The notes under the pieces: generated by a model | Told to the model about the DNA's origin: nothing | The model's input: the letters and a program-made list of their open reading frames with translations, nothing else | Databases searched by the model: none | NCBI GenBank assembly: GCA_963806455.1 | Contig: CAWDXZ010000003.1 | Location: 186,001 to 250,000 of the forward strand | Direction of reading: 5' to 3' | Origin: Bog-756 sp963806455 | GTDB taxonomy: Bacteria > Actinomycetota > Acidimicrobiia > Acidimicrobiales > RAAP-2 | DNA: 64,000 bases | Position numbers and translations under genes: made by a program | Shown here: positions 23,388-34,178 of the stretch, in pieces | Layout of the letters: each line of letters starts with the position of its first letter | How positions within the stretch are numbered: position 1 is the first letter of the stretch

Positions 23388-24276
23388 CCGTCGGGCTGGT
23401 CGGGACCCGGAGTCCCGCCACGACGTGGGCCACCTCGGGGCGGCTCACGTCGGCCAGCCGGGTGCAGGCGAACCAGGGTTCGGCCGGAACGGCGCCGGCC
23501 GCCGAGGGGAGCTCGGCCACCGTGTCCCGGGCCAGGGCCTGGACGCAGGCGAACTCGGGCAGCAGGCTGATTCCCAGGCCGTGCTCGACGGCGGCCACCA
23601 CGGCCCGCAGGTCCGGGGCGACCAGGCGCAGATCGCCGCTGAACGGTCGCCCCAGCGCGGACAGCCAGAACCGGCGGGTCATGGGCAGCTCCGTGCTGTA
23701 GGCCACCCAGGGGCGCCCGGCCAGCCAAGGCCCGAGCTCCTCGAGGGTGGCCGGTGCCGTGCCGACCACGGCCGGGGTGCCGACGAGCACGAACCGTTTG
23801 AGCCCGATGGGGGAGGAGGTGAGGGAGCGCCGGCCCGGCGACGTGCTCGTCACGGCCACGTCGAGCTCAGCGTGCTCGAGCAGGTCGAGCAGCACGTCGT
23901 CGGGGCCGAACCGGGCCACCAGCGCCGGGTCGGCCGGCCCGAGCCGGGGCACCACGGCGGAGGAGAAGAACTCGGCCGAGGACCCGAGGCGGATGGGCCC
24001 GGGCGGCACGCCCGCCGCGCCGCCCTCCAGGCCGGCCAGAACGTGCTCGAGCCGGTCCAGCGAATCGGCCACCTCGGCGTGGAGTTCCCGGCCTCTCGGG
24101 GTCGGCTCGACACCGGCGGGCGTGCGGGTGAACAGCGAGAGGCCCACCCGGCGCTCCAGGGCGGCCAGCTGCTGGCTGGCCGCCGGCTGGGACAACCCGC
24201 GCCGGGCGGCACCGCCGCTCACCGAGCCCGCTCGGTAGACGGCGACGAACGTGCGCAGCCAGTCGGCTCCTGCCAT
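23380..24276 (-). CDS. LysR-family transcriptional regulator
   Basis: 298 aa. The N-terminal helix-turn-helix (WLRTFVAVYRAGSVSGGAARRGLSQPAASQQLAALERRVGLSLFTRTPAGVEPTPRGREL) is diagnostic, followed by a linker helix and a periplasmic-binding-like effector domain with GLGISLLPEFACVQAL near the end. It is divergent from a methyltransferase gene; the 70-base gap holds a T-N11-A palindrome and a TATATA element, so it probably regulates that gene. Confidence 0.95.
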   Translation of the reverse strand: MAGADWLRTFVAVYRAGSVSGGAARRGLSQPAASQQLAALERRVGLSLFTRTPAGVEPTPRGRELHAEVADSLDRLEHVLAGLEGGAAGVPPGPIRLGSSAEFFSSAVVPRLGPADPALVARFGPDDVLLDLLEHAELDVAVTSTSPGRRSLTSSPIGLKRFVLVGTPAVVGTAPATLEELGPWLAGRPWVAYSTELPMTRRFWLSALGRPFSGDLRLVAPDLRAVVAAVEHGLGISLLPEFACVQALARDTVAELPSAAGAVPAEPWFACTRLADVSRPEVAHVVAGLRVPTSPTVS

Positions 24277-24285
24277 TCACGTAGC

Positions 24286-24294
24286 TTATATAGA
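24286..24294 (-). promoter_or_regulatory. AT-rich -10 candidate for the lysR gene
   Basis: TTATATAG (plus strand) reads CTATATAA on the minus strand, about 10 bases before the lysR ATG, consistent with a short-leader promoter. Confidence 0.4.
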
Positions 24295-24310
24295 GCCCTA
24301 TCAAAACTTG

Positions 24311-24329
24311 TTTGCCAATGGCTGGCAAA
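24311..24329. promoter_or_regulatory. LysR-type palindromic operator
   Basis: TTTGCCAATGGCTGGCAAA is a perfect 7-bp inverted repeat (TTTGCCA / TGGCAAA) with a 5-base centre and fits the LysR T-N11-A rule. It lies between lysR and the divergent methyltransferase gene, 18 bases before the latter's start. Confidence 0.7.
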
Positions 24330-24346
24330 GGGCGCATGCTGGTCGG

Positions 24347-25150
24347 ATGACGGATGTGACCTACACCCATGGCCACCACGAGAGCGTGCTCCGGTCCCAC
24401 CGCTGGCGGACCGCCGCCAATTCGGCGGGCTACCTCCTCGGCCGCCTGCACCCGGGCACGACCCTGCTCGACGTGGGCTGTGGGCCGGGCACCATCACCT
24501 GCGACCTGGCCCGTCGGGTGGCGCCCGGGGCCGTGGTGGGCATCGACGCGTCGGAGGCGGTCGTGGCGGAGGCCCGGGGCGAGGCCGGGCGGTCCGGGCC
24601 ACCCTTCCCCGCCTTCGAAGTGGGCAACCTCTTCGACCTTCCGTTCGCGGACGGGGCCTTCGACGTCGTCCACGCCCATCAGGTGCTCCAGCACGTCGGT
24701 GACCCGGTGGCCGCCCTGCGGGAGATGGGCCGGGTGTGCCGGCCCGGGGGGACGGTGGCGGCCCGGGACGGGGACTACCCGACATTCCGGTTCTTTCCCG
24801 AGCTGCCCGAGCTGGAGCGGGCTCTCGCCAGCTATGGTCGGCTGACCAGGGAGAACGGGGCCAACTGGGATGCCGGGCGCCGGTTGCTGCACTGGGCCCA
24901 CCAGGCCGGCTTCGCCTCGGTGGAACCCTCCGCCTCGAGCTGGTGCTTCGCCACGCCCGAGGACCGGGCCTGGTGGGGTGGGCTGTGGGCCGACCGGTTC
25001 ACCCGGTCCGACCTGGCCCGCCAACTGCTCGACCACGGCTTCGCCGATCGTCGGGATCTCGACTCGTTTGCCGACGCCTGGCGACGCTGGGCCGCCTCCC
25101 CGGACGGCTGGTTCGCCGTGCTGCACGGCGAGGTGCTCTGCACCAGCTGA
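24347..25150 (+). CDS. Class I SAM-dependent methyltransferase
   Basis: 267 aa. The SAM-binding strand is TTLLDVGCGPGTITCDLARRVAPGAVVGIDASEAVV (about 38-73), then NLFDLPFADGAFDVVHAHQVLQHV and LREMGRVCRPGGTVAARDGD, an Ubi/CoQ-type Methyltransf_11 layout. The substrate is unknown. The ATG at 24347 is the first with a full fold. Control by the divergent LysR protein is likely. Confidence 0.9.
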   Translation: MTDVTYTHGHHESVLRSHRWRTAANSAGYLLGRLHPGTTLLDVGCGPGTITCDLARRVAPGAVVGIDASEAVVAEARGEAGRSGPPFPAFEVGNLFDLPFADGAFDVVHAHQVLQHVGDPVAALREMGRVCRPGGTVAARDGDYPTFRFFPELPELERALASYGRLTRENGANWDAGRRLLHWAHQAGFASVEPSASSWCFATPEDRAWWGGLWADRFTRSDLARQLLDHGFADRRDLDSFADAWRRWAASPDGWFAVLHGEVLCTS

Positions 25151-25239
25151 GCGGTGTCGGACAGCAGGTGAACGGCTCAATTTCCGAAAACTCGTCTTTC
25201 TGCTCAAGTCCGGTCCGGAACGTGCCGATGGTCAGGACG

Positions 25240-25307
25240 CCGGGTCTGTGGAGCAGGGAACCTGCAATCCCCCCCATCCGCAAGTTTCCGTCCTGCTCCA
25301 GACCCGG
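25240..25307. repeat. Long imperfect inverted repeat between convergent genes
   Basis: A first arm (25240-25259, beginning CCGGGTCTG and ending GAGCAGGGA) and TCCTGCTCCAGACCCGG (25291-25307) pair over about 17 bp with two bulged bases, around a 30-base loop. The surrounding stretch (about 25160-25320) is less GC-rich than the flanks. It could terminate the methyltransferase and hydrolase transcripts from both sides or encode a structured RNA. Confidence 0.6.
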
Positions 25308-25353
25308 CCCTTTCTTTCCGAGAGCGGGCCGGACGGCGGTCCGCCGGCCCCGC

Positions 25354-25423
25354 CCCTCAGCGGCGACCGGGCTCTCCCCCGACCGGGTCCTCCCTCAGGG
25401 GCTCCGGCCCTCAGCGGCGACCG
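25354..25423. repeat. 16-bp direct repeat copying the end of the hydrolase gene
   Basis: CCCTCAGCGGCGACCG occurs at 25354-25369 and again at 25408-25423. The second copy contains the stop codon and last codons of the hydrolase at 25411; the first lies 54 bp beyond. This looks like a small tandem duplication. Confidence 0.7.
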
Positions 25424-26286
25424 AGCACCGCCTCCACGAACCGGCCGGGCGCCTCGACCATCGGGTAGTGGCCGACGCCTTCGAGCCGCTCGAGCCGGAG
25501 GTCCGGTCGGGCCCTCTGGAGGCGTTCGGTCATGGCGACGTCGGCAATGGGGTCGTCTTCGCCCCACACGACGGCGAGAGGTGCGGGGTGGCGCTCGATG
25601 GCGCCGGTGAACCGGGACTCGTGGCGCCGCCGCTCCTCGATGTAGCGGATGAGGCGGGGGAGCAGCCGTTGGCCGTCGGCGCAGGACAGCATCTGCCACT
25701 GGGCGGCGGCCTCCTCCGGGTCGACCCGGGTGCCCGGGCTGAAGGTGCCCGTGATGGCGCTCACCACGGTCGCCTCGTCCGGCGCCGCCGGTTCCTCCAG
25801 CCGGGCGTCGGGGAGCTCGAGGAGGAGCAGCTGCCCGGCGCTCAGGTGGGCCAGGTCGAGGTAGATGCTTCCGTTGCTGAGCGTCCGGTCGACGACCTCG
25901 ACGTCCCAGCCCCCCTCGAGCTGGCGGGCGAGGAGCTCGCCGCCCACGGTGTCGCCCACATCGTGGGTGAGGAGACCGAGCCGGTCCCAGCCCAGCTCGT
26001 CGACCAGGGCCATGGCCAGGTCGGCCTGCAGGCCGAGGGCGGACGGGATGTCGGGCTTGTCCGACAGCCCGTACCCGAGCATGTCGAACAGGGCCACCCG
26101 GCGGGTCTCGGCCAACCGGTCGACCACCCGGTGGAAGTCGAACGAAGACGTGGGGAAGCCGTGCAGCACGAGGAGAGGCGGCCGGTCCGTCGGCCGTTGG
26201 GCCGGGACGTCGACCGTGAAGACGCTCCGGCCGCAGAGGGTCCGCAGCCGGCCGCGCCGGCGCCACGCTTCGGCCAGGCGGTTCAC
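25411..26286 (-). CDS. Alpha/beta hydrolase, haloalkane dehalogenase/epoxide hydrolase-like
   Basis: 291 aa. The oxyanion string LVLHGFPTSSFDFHRVVDRL is at about 38-57; the nucleophile elbow THDVGDTVG carries Asp, as in haloalkane dehalogenases and epoxide hydrolases rather than Ser; the acid is in VVWGEDDPIADVAM and the catalytic His in VGHYPMVEAPGRF. The substrate is unknown. The GTG start overlaps the stop of the dienelactone hydrolase-like gene (GTGA). It ends the minus-strand unit running from 29362. Confidence 0.88.
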   Translation of the reverse strand: MNRLAEAWRRRGRLRTLCGRSVFTVDVPAQRPTDRPPLLVLHGFPTSSFDFHRVVDRLAETRRVALFDMLGYGLSDKPDIPSALGLQADLAMALVDELGWDRLGLLTHDVGDTVGGELLARQLEGGWDVEVVDRTLSNGSIYLDLAHLSAGQLLLLELPDARLEEPAAPDEATVVSAITGTFSPGTRVDPEEAAAQWQMLSCADGQRLLPRLIRYIEERRRHESRFTGAIERHPAPLAVVWGEDDPIADVAMTERLQRARPDLRLERLEGVGHYPMVEAPGRFVEAVLGRR

Positions 26287-27071
26287 CCGAGGAGCCGGTC
26301 GGTGAAGAACGCCAGCACCTGGTCGAGAGCGGCCCGGGTTGGGGTACCGGGCCGGTCGTCGAGGTCCTCGGTGAGCACGGAGTGGGCGCCCCGGCGGTGC
26401 CCGTGCGGGTTGCCCGGCGATGAATCGAGCTCGACGGCCACGAAGCCGTCGCCGAGCAGGTCACGGAGACGGGCGAACCGCTCGGGCGGGCTGGCCCGGT
26501 CGCCGGAGAACCGGAGCCCGAGCACGCAGGTCCCGGCGGCCGCCCGCTCGACCACCCGGGCCAGGTCCGGCCCTGACAGGCCCACGTCGGTGCGCAGCTT
26601 CCGGCTCAGGGGGAAGGGCAGTGAGGGCTGGCTGAGCACGGGTGCCACCACGATGTCGTCGACCATCATGGCGAGGGCGAAACCGCCGGTGAAGCACATG
26701 CCCACCGCCCCGACCCCCGGACCGCCGCACCGCCGGTGAGCGTCCCGGGCCAGGTCCCGTAGCCAGCCGATGATCGGGCTGGTCCGGCCGGCGGCCATGA
26801 CGGTGAACTCCCTCGAGATGCAGGCTCGGGCCAACGTCGACGCCGTGTAGCCGGTCGTGGGGGGACGCCCGTCGTCGCCGAAGAGATGGGGCATGACGGC
26901 CGTGAGGCCGGCACCCGCCACCCTGCGGCCGAACTCGGCCACCCGCGGGGTGATGCCGGGCAGCTCGCTCATGACGACGACCGCCGGGCCCGTCCCCGTC
27001 CGGTAGACGGGCCGGGTCCCCCCTCCGGCGGAAAAGGTGGTCGACTCGAACCCGTGGAGCGCATCGGTCAT
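26283..27071 (-). CDS. Dienelactone hydrolase-like protein
   Basis: 262 aa. The alpha/beta-hydrolase nucleophile motif GVGAVGMCFTGGFALAMM has the Cys of the dienelactone hydrolase family (GxCxGG), with ELPGITPRVAEFGRRVAGAGLTAVMPHLFGDDG upstream and HSVLT late, the usual Cys-Asp-His order. A role in ring-cleavage product hydrolysis or a related esterase function is possible. It is coupled to the downstream hydrolase by a 4-base overlap. Confidence 0.86.
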   Translation of the reverse strand: MTDALHGFESTTFSAGGGTRPVYRTGTGPAVVVMSELPGITPRVAEFGRRVAGAGLTAVMPHLFGDDGRPPTTGYTASTLARACISREFTVMAAGRTSPIIGWLRDLARDAHRRCGGPGVGAVGMCFTGGFALAMMVDDIVVAPVLSQPSLPFPLSRKLRTDVGLSGPDLARVVERAAAGTCVLGLRFSGDRASPPERFARLRDLLGDGFVAVELDSSPGNPHGHRRGAHSVLTEDLDDRPGTPTRAALDQVLAFFTDRLLG

Positions 27072-27082
27072 CGGGGGCGACG

Positions 27083-28057
27083 CTAACCCGGCGTGCCGGA
27101 GCTGTCCCCGGCGGCCGGCGGTGGGACCGGTCGGCCCGTGCGGCCCCGGCCGTTCGTGTCTCGGACGGTCAGCCGTCCCGGAGACCGCGGCCGCCGGCGA
27201 CCCGCGGCTTCGGAGGCGGGGGCGATGGTGAGGGTTGCCACCGCCGGACGGTGGTCCGAGCCGGCAAAGTCACCGATGTGCCCGTCGACCACCGTGACCG
27301 GTGGCGTGACCAGTACATGGTCGAGTTGGCTGTGCGGCCGGCGCCCCGGCCAGCTGCGCCCGGTGACACCCCGCCGCCAGCCGCGGAAGTACGAGCTGGT
27401 GGGGGGCCCCCAGAGGTTCATGTCACCGACCAGGCAGGCGGCCTCGTCGCTGCCCGGGAGCTGCTTGGCCAGGCGTCGGTACTGGGCGTGCGAGCCGTGC
27501 GTGATGTGCGACATGTGGGTGCCGCAGATCACCAGGGGCCCGCCGGCCAGGTCGACGCTGCACCGGATGACCGCCCGCTCGGCCGCGTCACGGCGCAGTC
27601 GTCCGAGGGGGATCACCTCGGTGTGGCGGACGGGCACCCGGGACAGCAGGGCGATCCCCCATTGGCCCCGGGCGAAGCCGCGGTCGGCCGGGGCGACCCG
27701 GGTGCGGGCCCGGGCGCGGTAATTCTGCTCGTCGAGATGGAGCGCCGTGCGGACCTGGGTGAGCCAGGGTCCCCACCGGTCGGTGTCGGTGGGGTGGGGG
27801 GAGTACAGCCGGCCGCGGGCCAGCGCCACCTCGGTGAGCGTGTCGTAGCCCAACTGGTGGGCCACCAGCCCGGCGGTGCTCGGGCTCCCGTCGTCGGGCT
27901 CCCACGACTCCTGCAGCACCAGCACGTCGGCGTCGAGCCGGGCACACTCGCCGACCACGTCGTAGGGACGCCCCCAGCCGTCCACCCCCATGTGGACGTT
28001 GAAGGTGGCGAGCGTCAGCGACGCCGGCGCGGGCGTGGGTCCGTCGGTCACGGTCAC
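27083..28057 (-). CDS. Endonuclease/exonuclease/phosphatase family protein
   Basis: 324 aa. Conserved metal-site strings run in order: LATFNVHMG, LVLQESW, ICGTHMSHITHGSHAQY, CLVGDMNLWGPP, HSQLDHVLV and the C-terminal GSDHRPAVATL, diagnostic of the EEP fold. The substrate (nucleic acid, lipid or sugar phosphate) cannot be told. The GTG start abuts the stop of the CoA-transferase gene. The last 45 residues are a polar Arg/Pro/Gly tail. Confidence 0.88.
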   Translation of the reverse strand: MTVTDGPTPAPASLTLATFNVHMGVDGWGRPYDVVGECARLDADVLVLQESWEPDDGSPSTAGLVAHQLGYDTLTEVALARGRLYSPHPTDTDRWGPWLTQVRTALHLDEQNYRARARTRVAPADRGFARGQWGIALLSRVPVRHTEVIPLGRLRRDAAERAVIRCSVDLAGGPLVICGTHMSHITHGSHAQYRRLAKQLPGSDEAACLVGDMNLWGPPTSSYFRGWRRGVTGRSWPGRRPHSQLDHVLVTPPVTVVDGHIGDFAGSDHRPAVATLTIAPASEAAGRRRPRSPGRLTVRDTNGRGRTGRPVPPPAAGDSSGTPG

Positions 28058-29362
28058 TCAGTGCCGACCGAGCGTTCGGGCCACCTCGGCGAGGCCGGCG
28101 CGGAAGTCGGGATGGGCGATGCCGACCAGGGCCTCGGCCCGCTCGCCGACGGTGAGGCCGGTGAGGTCGGCGGCTCCGTGCTCGGTGATGACCACCCCGG
28201 TGTGGTGGCGCGGCGTCGACACCACGGAGCCCTCGGGCAACAGGCCGGCGATGCGGGAACGGGTCACGCCGTTGACCACGGCGGTCGACCGCAGGCAGAT
28301 GAGCGAGTGGTCGTCGATGCGCATCTCGGCACCGGCCACGAAGTCCTCGTGGCCGCCCACACCCGAGATCTGCTCACCGCCGACGTTGTCCGCCACCACC
28401 TGGCCGTAGAGATCGACACTCAATGCCCCGTTGACCGACACGAAGGAGCGGTTGCGGGCGATGACCGTCGGGTCGTTGACCACCTGCACCGGCACGAACG
28501 CCACCTGTGGGTTGCCGTCGAGCCACCGGTACAGATCGGCCGATCCGAGGGCGAAGGTGGTCACCGACACCCCGTCGAACACCCCCTTCTGGTCGTTGGT
28601 CACCTTGCCGGCCTGGTGGAGCCGCATCAGCCCGTCGCTGAACATCTCGCTGTGGACGCCGTAACCCCCCCCGGGCCCCGAGGCGAGACGGGAGGCCACC
28701 ATGTCCGGCACCGCCCCGATGCCGATCTGCAGGGTGGCACCGTCGGTGACGTACGAGCCGGCCAGCTCGGCGATGGCCTTGTCGATGTCGTCGGGTGGGG
28801 TGGGAGGCAGGGCATAGGGGGTCCCGGCCGCCTCCACCACCACGTCGATCACGTCGAGGGGGATGGTGTTGGTGTAGTCGGGCGGGAGGGAGCACGTCCG
28901 GGGGAGGTTGGGATTGACCTCCACCACCAGGAGGCGGTCGGGGTCCCGTCCGGCCAGCACCAGCTCGTCGTAGGTGGCCCCGATGTGCAGCGAGAGGTTC
29001 ACCGTCCCGGCGCCGTCGGGTGGGGCGGCCTGGGCCGCCATCACCCTCGGGGCGAACCGGCGGAGGATGGGGGCGAACTGGCGGAACCCGCCCGGGACCA
29101 GTTCGACGCGCGCACCCTGGGCGGCCAGGATCCGCTCTGCCGCGCCGAAGAACCCCGAACGATAGGACACCTTCGGGTTGGTGAGGACCGGGTAGTAGCC
29201 GAGGAGCAGGGCCCCACCGAGGACCAGGTCCTCCCAGTCGTCGCGCTGCCCGAGCGCGGTGAGGAAGGCATCCGGGTTGGCCGGGCCGAGGCCGAACCCC
29301 ACGGCGTCGCGTGGCTCGAGGAGCTGGACGGCCTCGGCCGGGGTGAGGAACCTGGGTGCCAT
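28058..29362 (-). CDS. Acetyl-CoA hydrolase/4-hydroxybutyrate CoA-transferase family protein
   Basis: 434 aa. Family I CoA-transferase layout: N-terminal FLTPAEAVQLLEPRDAVGFGLGPANPDAFL, central LQIGIGAVPDMVASRL, the catalytic-Glu segment GVHSEMFSDGLMRL, and the C-terminal SVVSTPRHHTGVVITEHGAADLTGLTVGERA with the acetyl-CoA hydrolase signature. It transfers CoA between carboxylates or hydrolyses acyl-CoA. It starts the minus-strand unit with the EEP gene and the two hydrolases; the plus-strand F420-type gene diverges 80 bases away. Confidence 0.92.
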   Translation of the reverse strand: MAPRFLTPAEAVQLLEPRDAVGFGLGPANPDAFLTALGQRDDWEDLVLGGALLLGYYPVLTNPKVSYRSGFFGAAERILAAQGARVELVPGGFRQFAPILRRFAPRVMAAQAAPPDGAGTVNLSLHIGATYDELVLAGRDPDRLLVVEVNPNLPRTCSLPPDYTNTIPLDVIDVVVEAAGTPYALPPTPPDDIDKAIAELAGSYVTDGATLQIGIGAVPDMVASRLASGPGGGYGVHSEMFSDGLMRLHQAGKVTNDQKGVFDGVSVTTFALGSADLYRWLDGNPQVAFVPVQVVNDPTVIARNRSFVSVNGALSVDLYGQVVADNVGGEQISGVGGHEDFVAGAEMRIDDHSLICLRSTAVVNGVTRSRIAGLLPEGSVVSTPRHHTGVVITEHGAADLTGLTVGERAEALVGIAHPDFRAGLAEVARTLGRH

Positions 29363-29442
29363 GGCCCCAGTGTGTCACCGCCCTTGCGCCCCTCAGCGAT
29401 CATGGGGGCGCCGGTGGCGTCACCGGGTGGGAGCATGGCGGG

Positions 29443-30477
29443 ATGGCCCGCCCCAAGGTCGATACCCGGCTGTCCGGCCTGGCCGACGCGCCCGCCGAGG
29501 CCCGGCGGCTCGAGGAGCTCGGCGTGGACGGTGCCTTCACCTTCGAGGGCCCACACGACGTGTTCACCCCGCTCGTCCTGGCCGCACCGGCCACCACCTC
29601 CCTCGAGCTCGCCACCAACGTGGCCATCGCCTTCCCGCGCAACCCGGTGCAGCTGGCCCATCAGGCCTACGATCTGCAGCTGCTGTCCGGAGGCCGCTTC
29701 ACCCTGGGCCTCGGGTCCCAGATCCGGGCCCAGGTCGAGAAGCGCTATGGCGCCTCCTTCGACCGGCCGATCGCCCGGATGCGGGAGCTCGTCGCCGCCC
29801 TGCGGGCCATCTTCGCCTCCTGGGAGCTCGGTGAGCCGCTCGACTTCCGCGGCGAGTTCAGCTCCCACACACTGATGCCGCCCACGTTCAACCCCGGACC
29901 GAACCCCTTCGGCATGCCGTCTCTGGCCATTGGCGGGCTGGGCCCGCAGATGGTCCGGTTGGCCGCCGAAGTGGCCGACGGGCTGCTGGTCATGCCGTTC
30001 AACTCGGCACGGCACTTCCGTCAGCGGACCGTCCCCGCCATCGCCGAGGGACTGGCCCGCGCCGGGCGGGCCCGGTCCGATCTCACCGTGACCGGCGAGG
30101 TCATCGTGTGCTGCGGTCGGGACCATGAGGAGCTGGAGGCGTCACGCGCCGCCGGTCGGTGGCTGCTGGCCTTCTACGCATCGACGCCGGCCTACCAACC
30201 CGTCCTGGAGGTGGAGGGATGGGAGCAGCTCCAACCCGAGCTCAATATGCTCTCCAAGTCGGGTCGCTGGGAGGAGATGCCGCACATGATCGACGATGCC
30301 GTGCTCGACACGCTGGCCGCGGTCGGTACACCGAAGCAGGTGGCCGCGGCCATAGGCGGGCGGTTCGGTGACGAGGTGGACAGGATCGCCTTCTACACCC
30401 CCGCCGTCCTGGCTGCGACGACGCTCGGTGAGCTGGTGGACGAGCTGGGCCGGCCCGGGCCGGGTGCGCCGTCGTGA
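29443..30477 (+). CDS. LLM-class F420-dependent oxidoreductase
   Basis: 344 aa luciferase-like TIM barrel. ARRLEELGVDGAFTFEGPHDVFTPLVLAA at the start, TNVAIAFPRNPVQLAHQAYDLQLLSGGRFTLGLGSQIRAQVEKRYG in the middle, and IGGLGPQMVRLAAEVADGLLVMPFN later are typical of actinobacterial LLM enzymes that use F420H2. The ATG at 29443 starts just before the first strand. It overlaps the following hydrolase gene by 4 bases (GTGA). Confidence 0.93.
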   Translation: MARPKVDTRLSGLADAPAEARRLEELGVDGAFTFEGPHDVFTPLVLAAPATTSLELATNVAIAFPRNPVQLAHQAYDLQLLSGGRFTLGLGSQIRAQVEKRYGASFDRPIARMRELVAALRAIFASWELGEPLDFRGEFSSHTLMPPTFNPGPNPFGMPSLAIGGLGPQMVRLAAEVADGLLVMPFNSARHFRQRTVPAIAEGLARAGRARSDLTVTGEVIVCCGRDHEELEASRAAGRWLLAFYASTPAYQPVLEVEGWEQLQPELNMLSKSGRWEEMPHMIDDAVLDTLAAVGTPKQVAAAIGGRFGDEVDRIAFYTPAVLAATTLGELVDELGRPGPGAPS

Positions 30478-31397
30478 CCGTCCCCGAGGGCGCCACCTAC
30501 GACGAGTTCTCGATGTTCGAGGACAACGCCACCGAGGCCGGTCTCCCCTGGGGTGGTCCGCCCGCGGTGCGACGGGAGTCGGTCGAGGTGGCGCCCGGCC
30601 GGAGGGTCAGCGCCCTGGTGTGGGGGACCGCTCCCCCCGAGGTGGTGTTCCTCCACGGTGGCGGCCAGAACGCCCACACCTGGGACACGGTGGCACTGGC
30701 CCTCGACCGGCCGCTGGTGGCCGTCGACCTCCCCGGGCACGGCCACTCCGACTGGCCCGGTGATGGGGCGGTGCTCGACCCGTCGGCCATGGCCGGGGAC
30801 GTGGCCATCGTCATCGGCCGTCTGGCGCCCGAGGCCCGCCTGGTGGTCGGGATGTCGCTCGGCGGGGCCACCTCGATCGCCCTGGCCGGTGCCCATCCCG
30901 AAGCGGTGGCCAAGCTGGCCCTGGTCGACATCACCCCGGGAGTCACCCGTGAGAAGAGCTCAGACATCGCCGCCTTCCTCTCCGGGCCCGAGTCGTTCGC
31001 CTCCTTCGATGAGATCCTCGATCGGACGGTGCAGTTCAACCCGACCCGCTCGGTGTCCTCGCTCCGTCGGGGGGTGCTTCACAATGCCGTCCAGAGGGAG
31101 GACGGATCGTGGACCTGGCGCCACCAGCTGGGGCGACCGGCCGGCGCCGGCGGTCTGCACGTCGGTTCGGTCGACTTCGTTGCCCTGTGGGACGTCCTCG
31201 AGGGCATCGAGGTCCCCGTCCTGCTGGTGAGGGGCTCCCTGTCCCCGGTGGTCGATGACGCCGACGAGGCCGAATTCCGCCGCCGCCGGCCCGGCGACCG
31301 GGTTCTCACCGTCCAGGAGGCCGGGCACAGCATCCAGGGGGACCAGCCCGTCGAGCTGGCCCGCATCCTCACCGACTTCCTGTCCGACCCGTCCTGA
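30474..31397 (+). CDS. Alpha/beta hydrolase (serine type)
   Basis: 307 aa. PEVVFLHGGGQNAHTWD (about 55-71), DLPGHGHSDWPGDGAV, nucleophile elbow VVGMSLGGATSIALA with Ser, acid near LLVRGSLSPVVDDAD and His in VQEAGHSIQGDQPVEL. This is a complete Ser-Asp-His set; the substrate is not identifiable. It is translationally coupled to the LLM oxidoreductase and convergent with lon. Confidence 0.9.
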   Translation: MTVPEGATYDEFSMFEDNATEAGLPWGGPPAVRRESVEVAPGRRVSALVWGTAPPEVVFLHGGGQNAHTWDTVALALDRPLVAVDLPGHGHSDWPGDGAVLDPSAMAGDVAIVIGRLAPEARLVVGMSLGGATSIALAGAHPEAVAKLALVDITPGVTREKSSDIAAFLSGPESFASFDEILDRTVQFNPTRSVSSLRRGVLHNAVQREDGSWTWRHQLGRPAGAGGLHVGSVDFVALWDVLEGIEVPVLLVRGSLSPVVDDADEAEFRRRRPGDRVLTVQEAGHSIQGDQPVELARILTDFLSDPS

Positions 31398-31407
31398 GGA
31401 CGGGCTG

Positions 31408-31423
31408 ACCGGGGGGCCCCGGT
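31408..31423. terminator. Palindromic hairpin between convergent genes
   Basis: ACCGGGGGGCCCCGGT is a perfect 16-bp palindrome lying between the hydrolase stop (31397) and the lon stop (31436), flanked by a further GACGG...CCGTC pair. It probably serves both transcripts. Confidence 0.6.
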
Positions 31424-31435
31424 GGACCCCCGCCG

Positions 31436-33811
<2,376 letters not shown>

Positions 33812-34034
33812 GAGTCCTCCGAACATCACGGCCCGGCGCCGTGCGAGAGTACAACAGGTCAGTCGAACGTATATTCCCCTGCCGGCTTGGCCGCGCCCCC
33901 GGTTCGCTTCGCCTCGCCCGCCAGGTCACAGGGTGAGCCGGGGCCTCCGGAGGGGGGCGCGGACGGGACGGGGAGTGGTGGCCGTAGCGCTCCGAGCGCC
34001 ACCGACCGGCGAATTCATCGCAAGAGCACCATCT

Positions 34035-34078
34035 GTTCGTGTCACGTTCACGTGGGGTTCGCCGGACGTTTACCTCGC
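34035..34078 (+). promoter_or_regulatory. Pho box: four phased 11-bp direct repeats upstream of pstS
   Basis: Four contiguous 11-mers start with GTTC or GTTT: GTTCGTGTCAC (34035), GTTCACGTGGG (34046), GTTCGCCGGAC (34057) and GTTTACCTCGC (34068). PhoP-type response regulators of actinomycetes bind 11-bp direct repeats of this GTTCACC type upstream of pst genes. The block ends 100 bases before the pstS start. Confidence 0.88.
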
Positions 34079-34083
34079 ACCGT

Positions 34084-34089
34084 TACCGT
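34084..34089 (+). promoter_or_regulatory. pstS -10 candidate (TACCGT)
   Basis: TACCGT lies 5 bases after the last Pho repeat, so the repeats cover the -35 position, the usual geometry for PhoP-activated promoters. The predicted leader is about 83 nt. Confidence 0.5.
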
Positions 34090-34178
34090 CGCAGCTGGAC
34101 GTCGGACACGTCCTTCGCCCGGTGCCGGTTGGCCGGGCGAGATCATCCTGGCTCGACGACACGGAGGTTGGAGCACAA

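Larger units (their letters stand above)
33812..34178. promoter_or_regulatory. lon-pstS divergent intergenic region
   Basis: 367 bp without a gene. The left part should hold the lon promoter (TACTCT on the minus strand near 33852 is a -10 candidate); no HAIR, CIRCE or ClgR-type box was recognised. The right part holds the Pho box (34035-34078), a -10 candidate and the pstS ribosome-binding site. Confidence 0.6.

Noticed and set aside
27251..29875. Open frame of 874 codons antisense to the EEP and CoA-transferase genes
   Set aside because: No motif; the opposite strand holds two well-supported enzymes.
34046..34056. GTTCACGTGGG resembling half a parS site
   Set aside because: It lacks the second half of the palindrome and fits the 11-bp Pho repeat series exactly.
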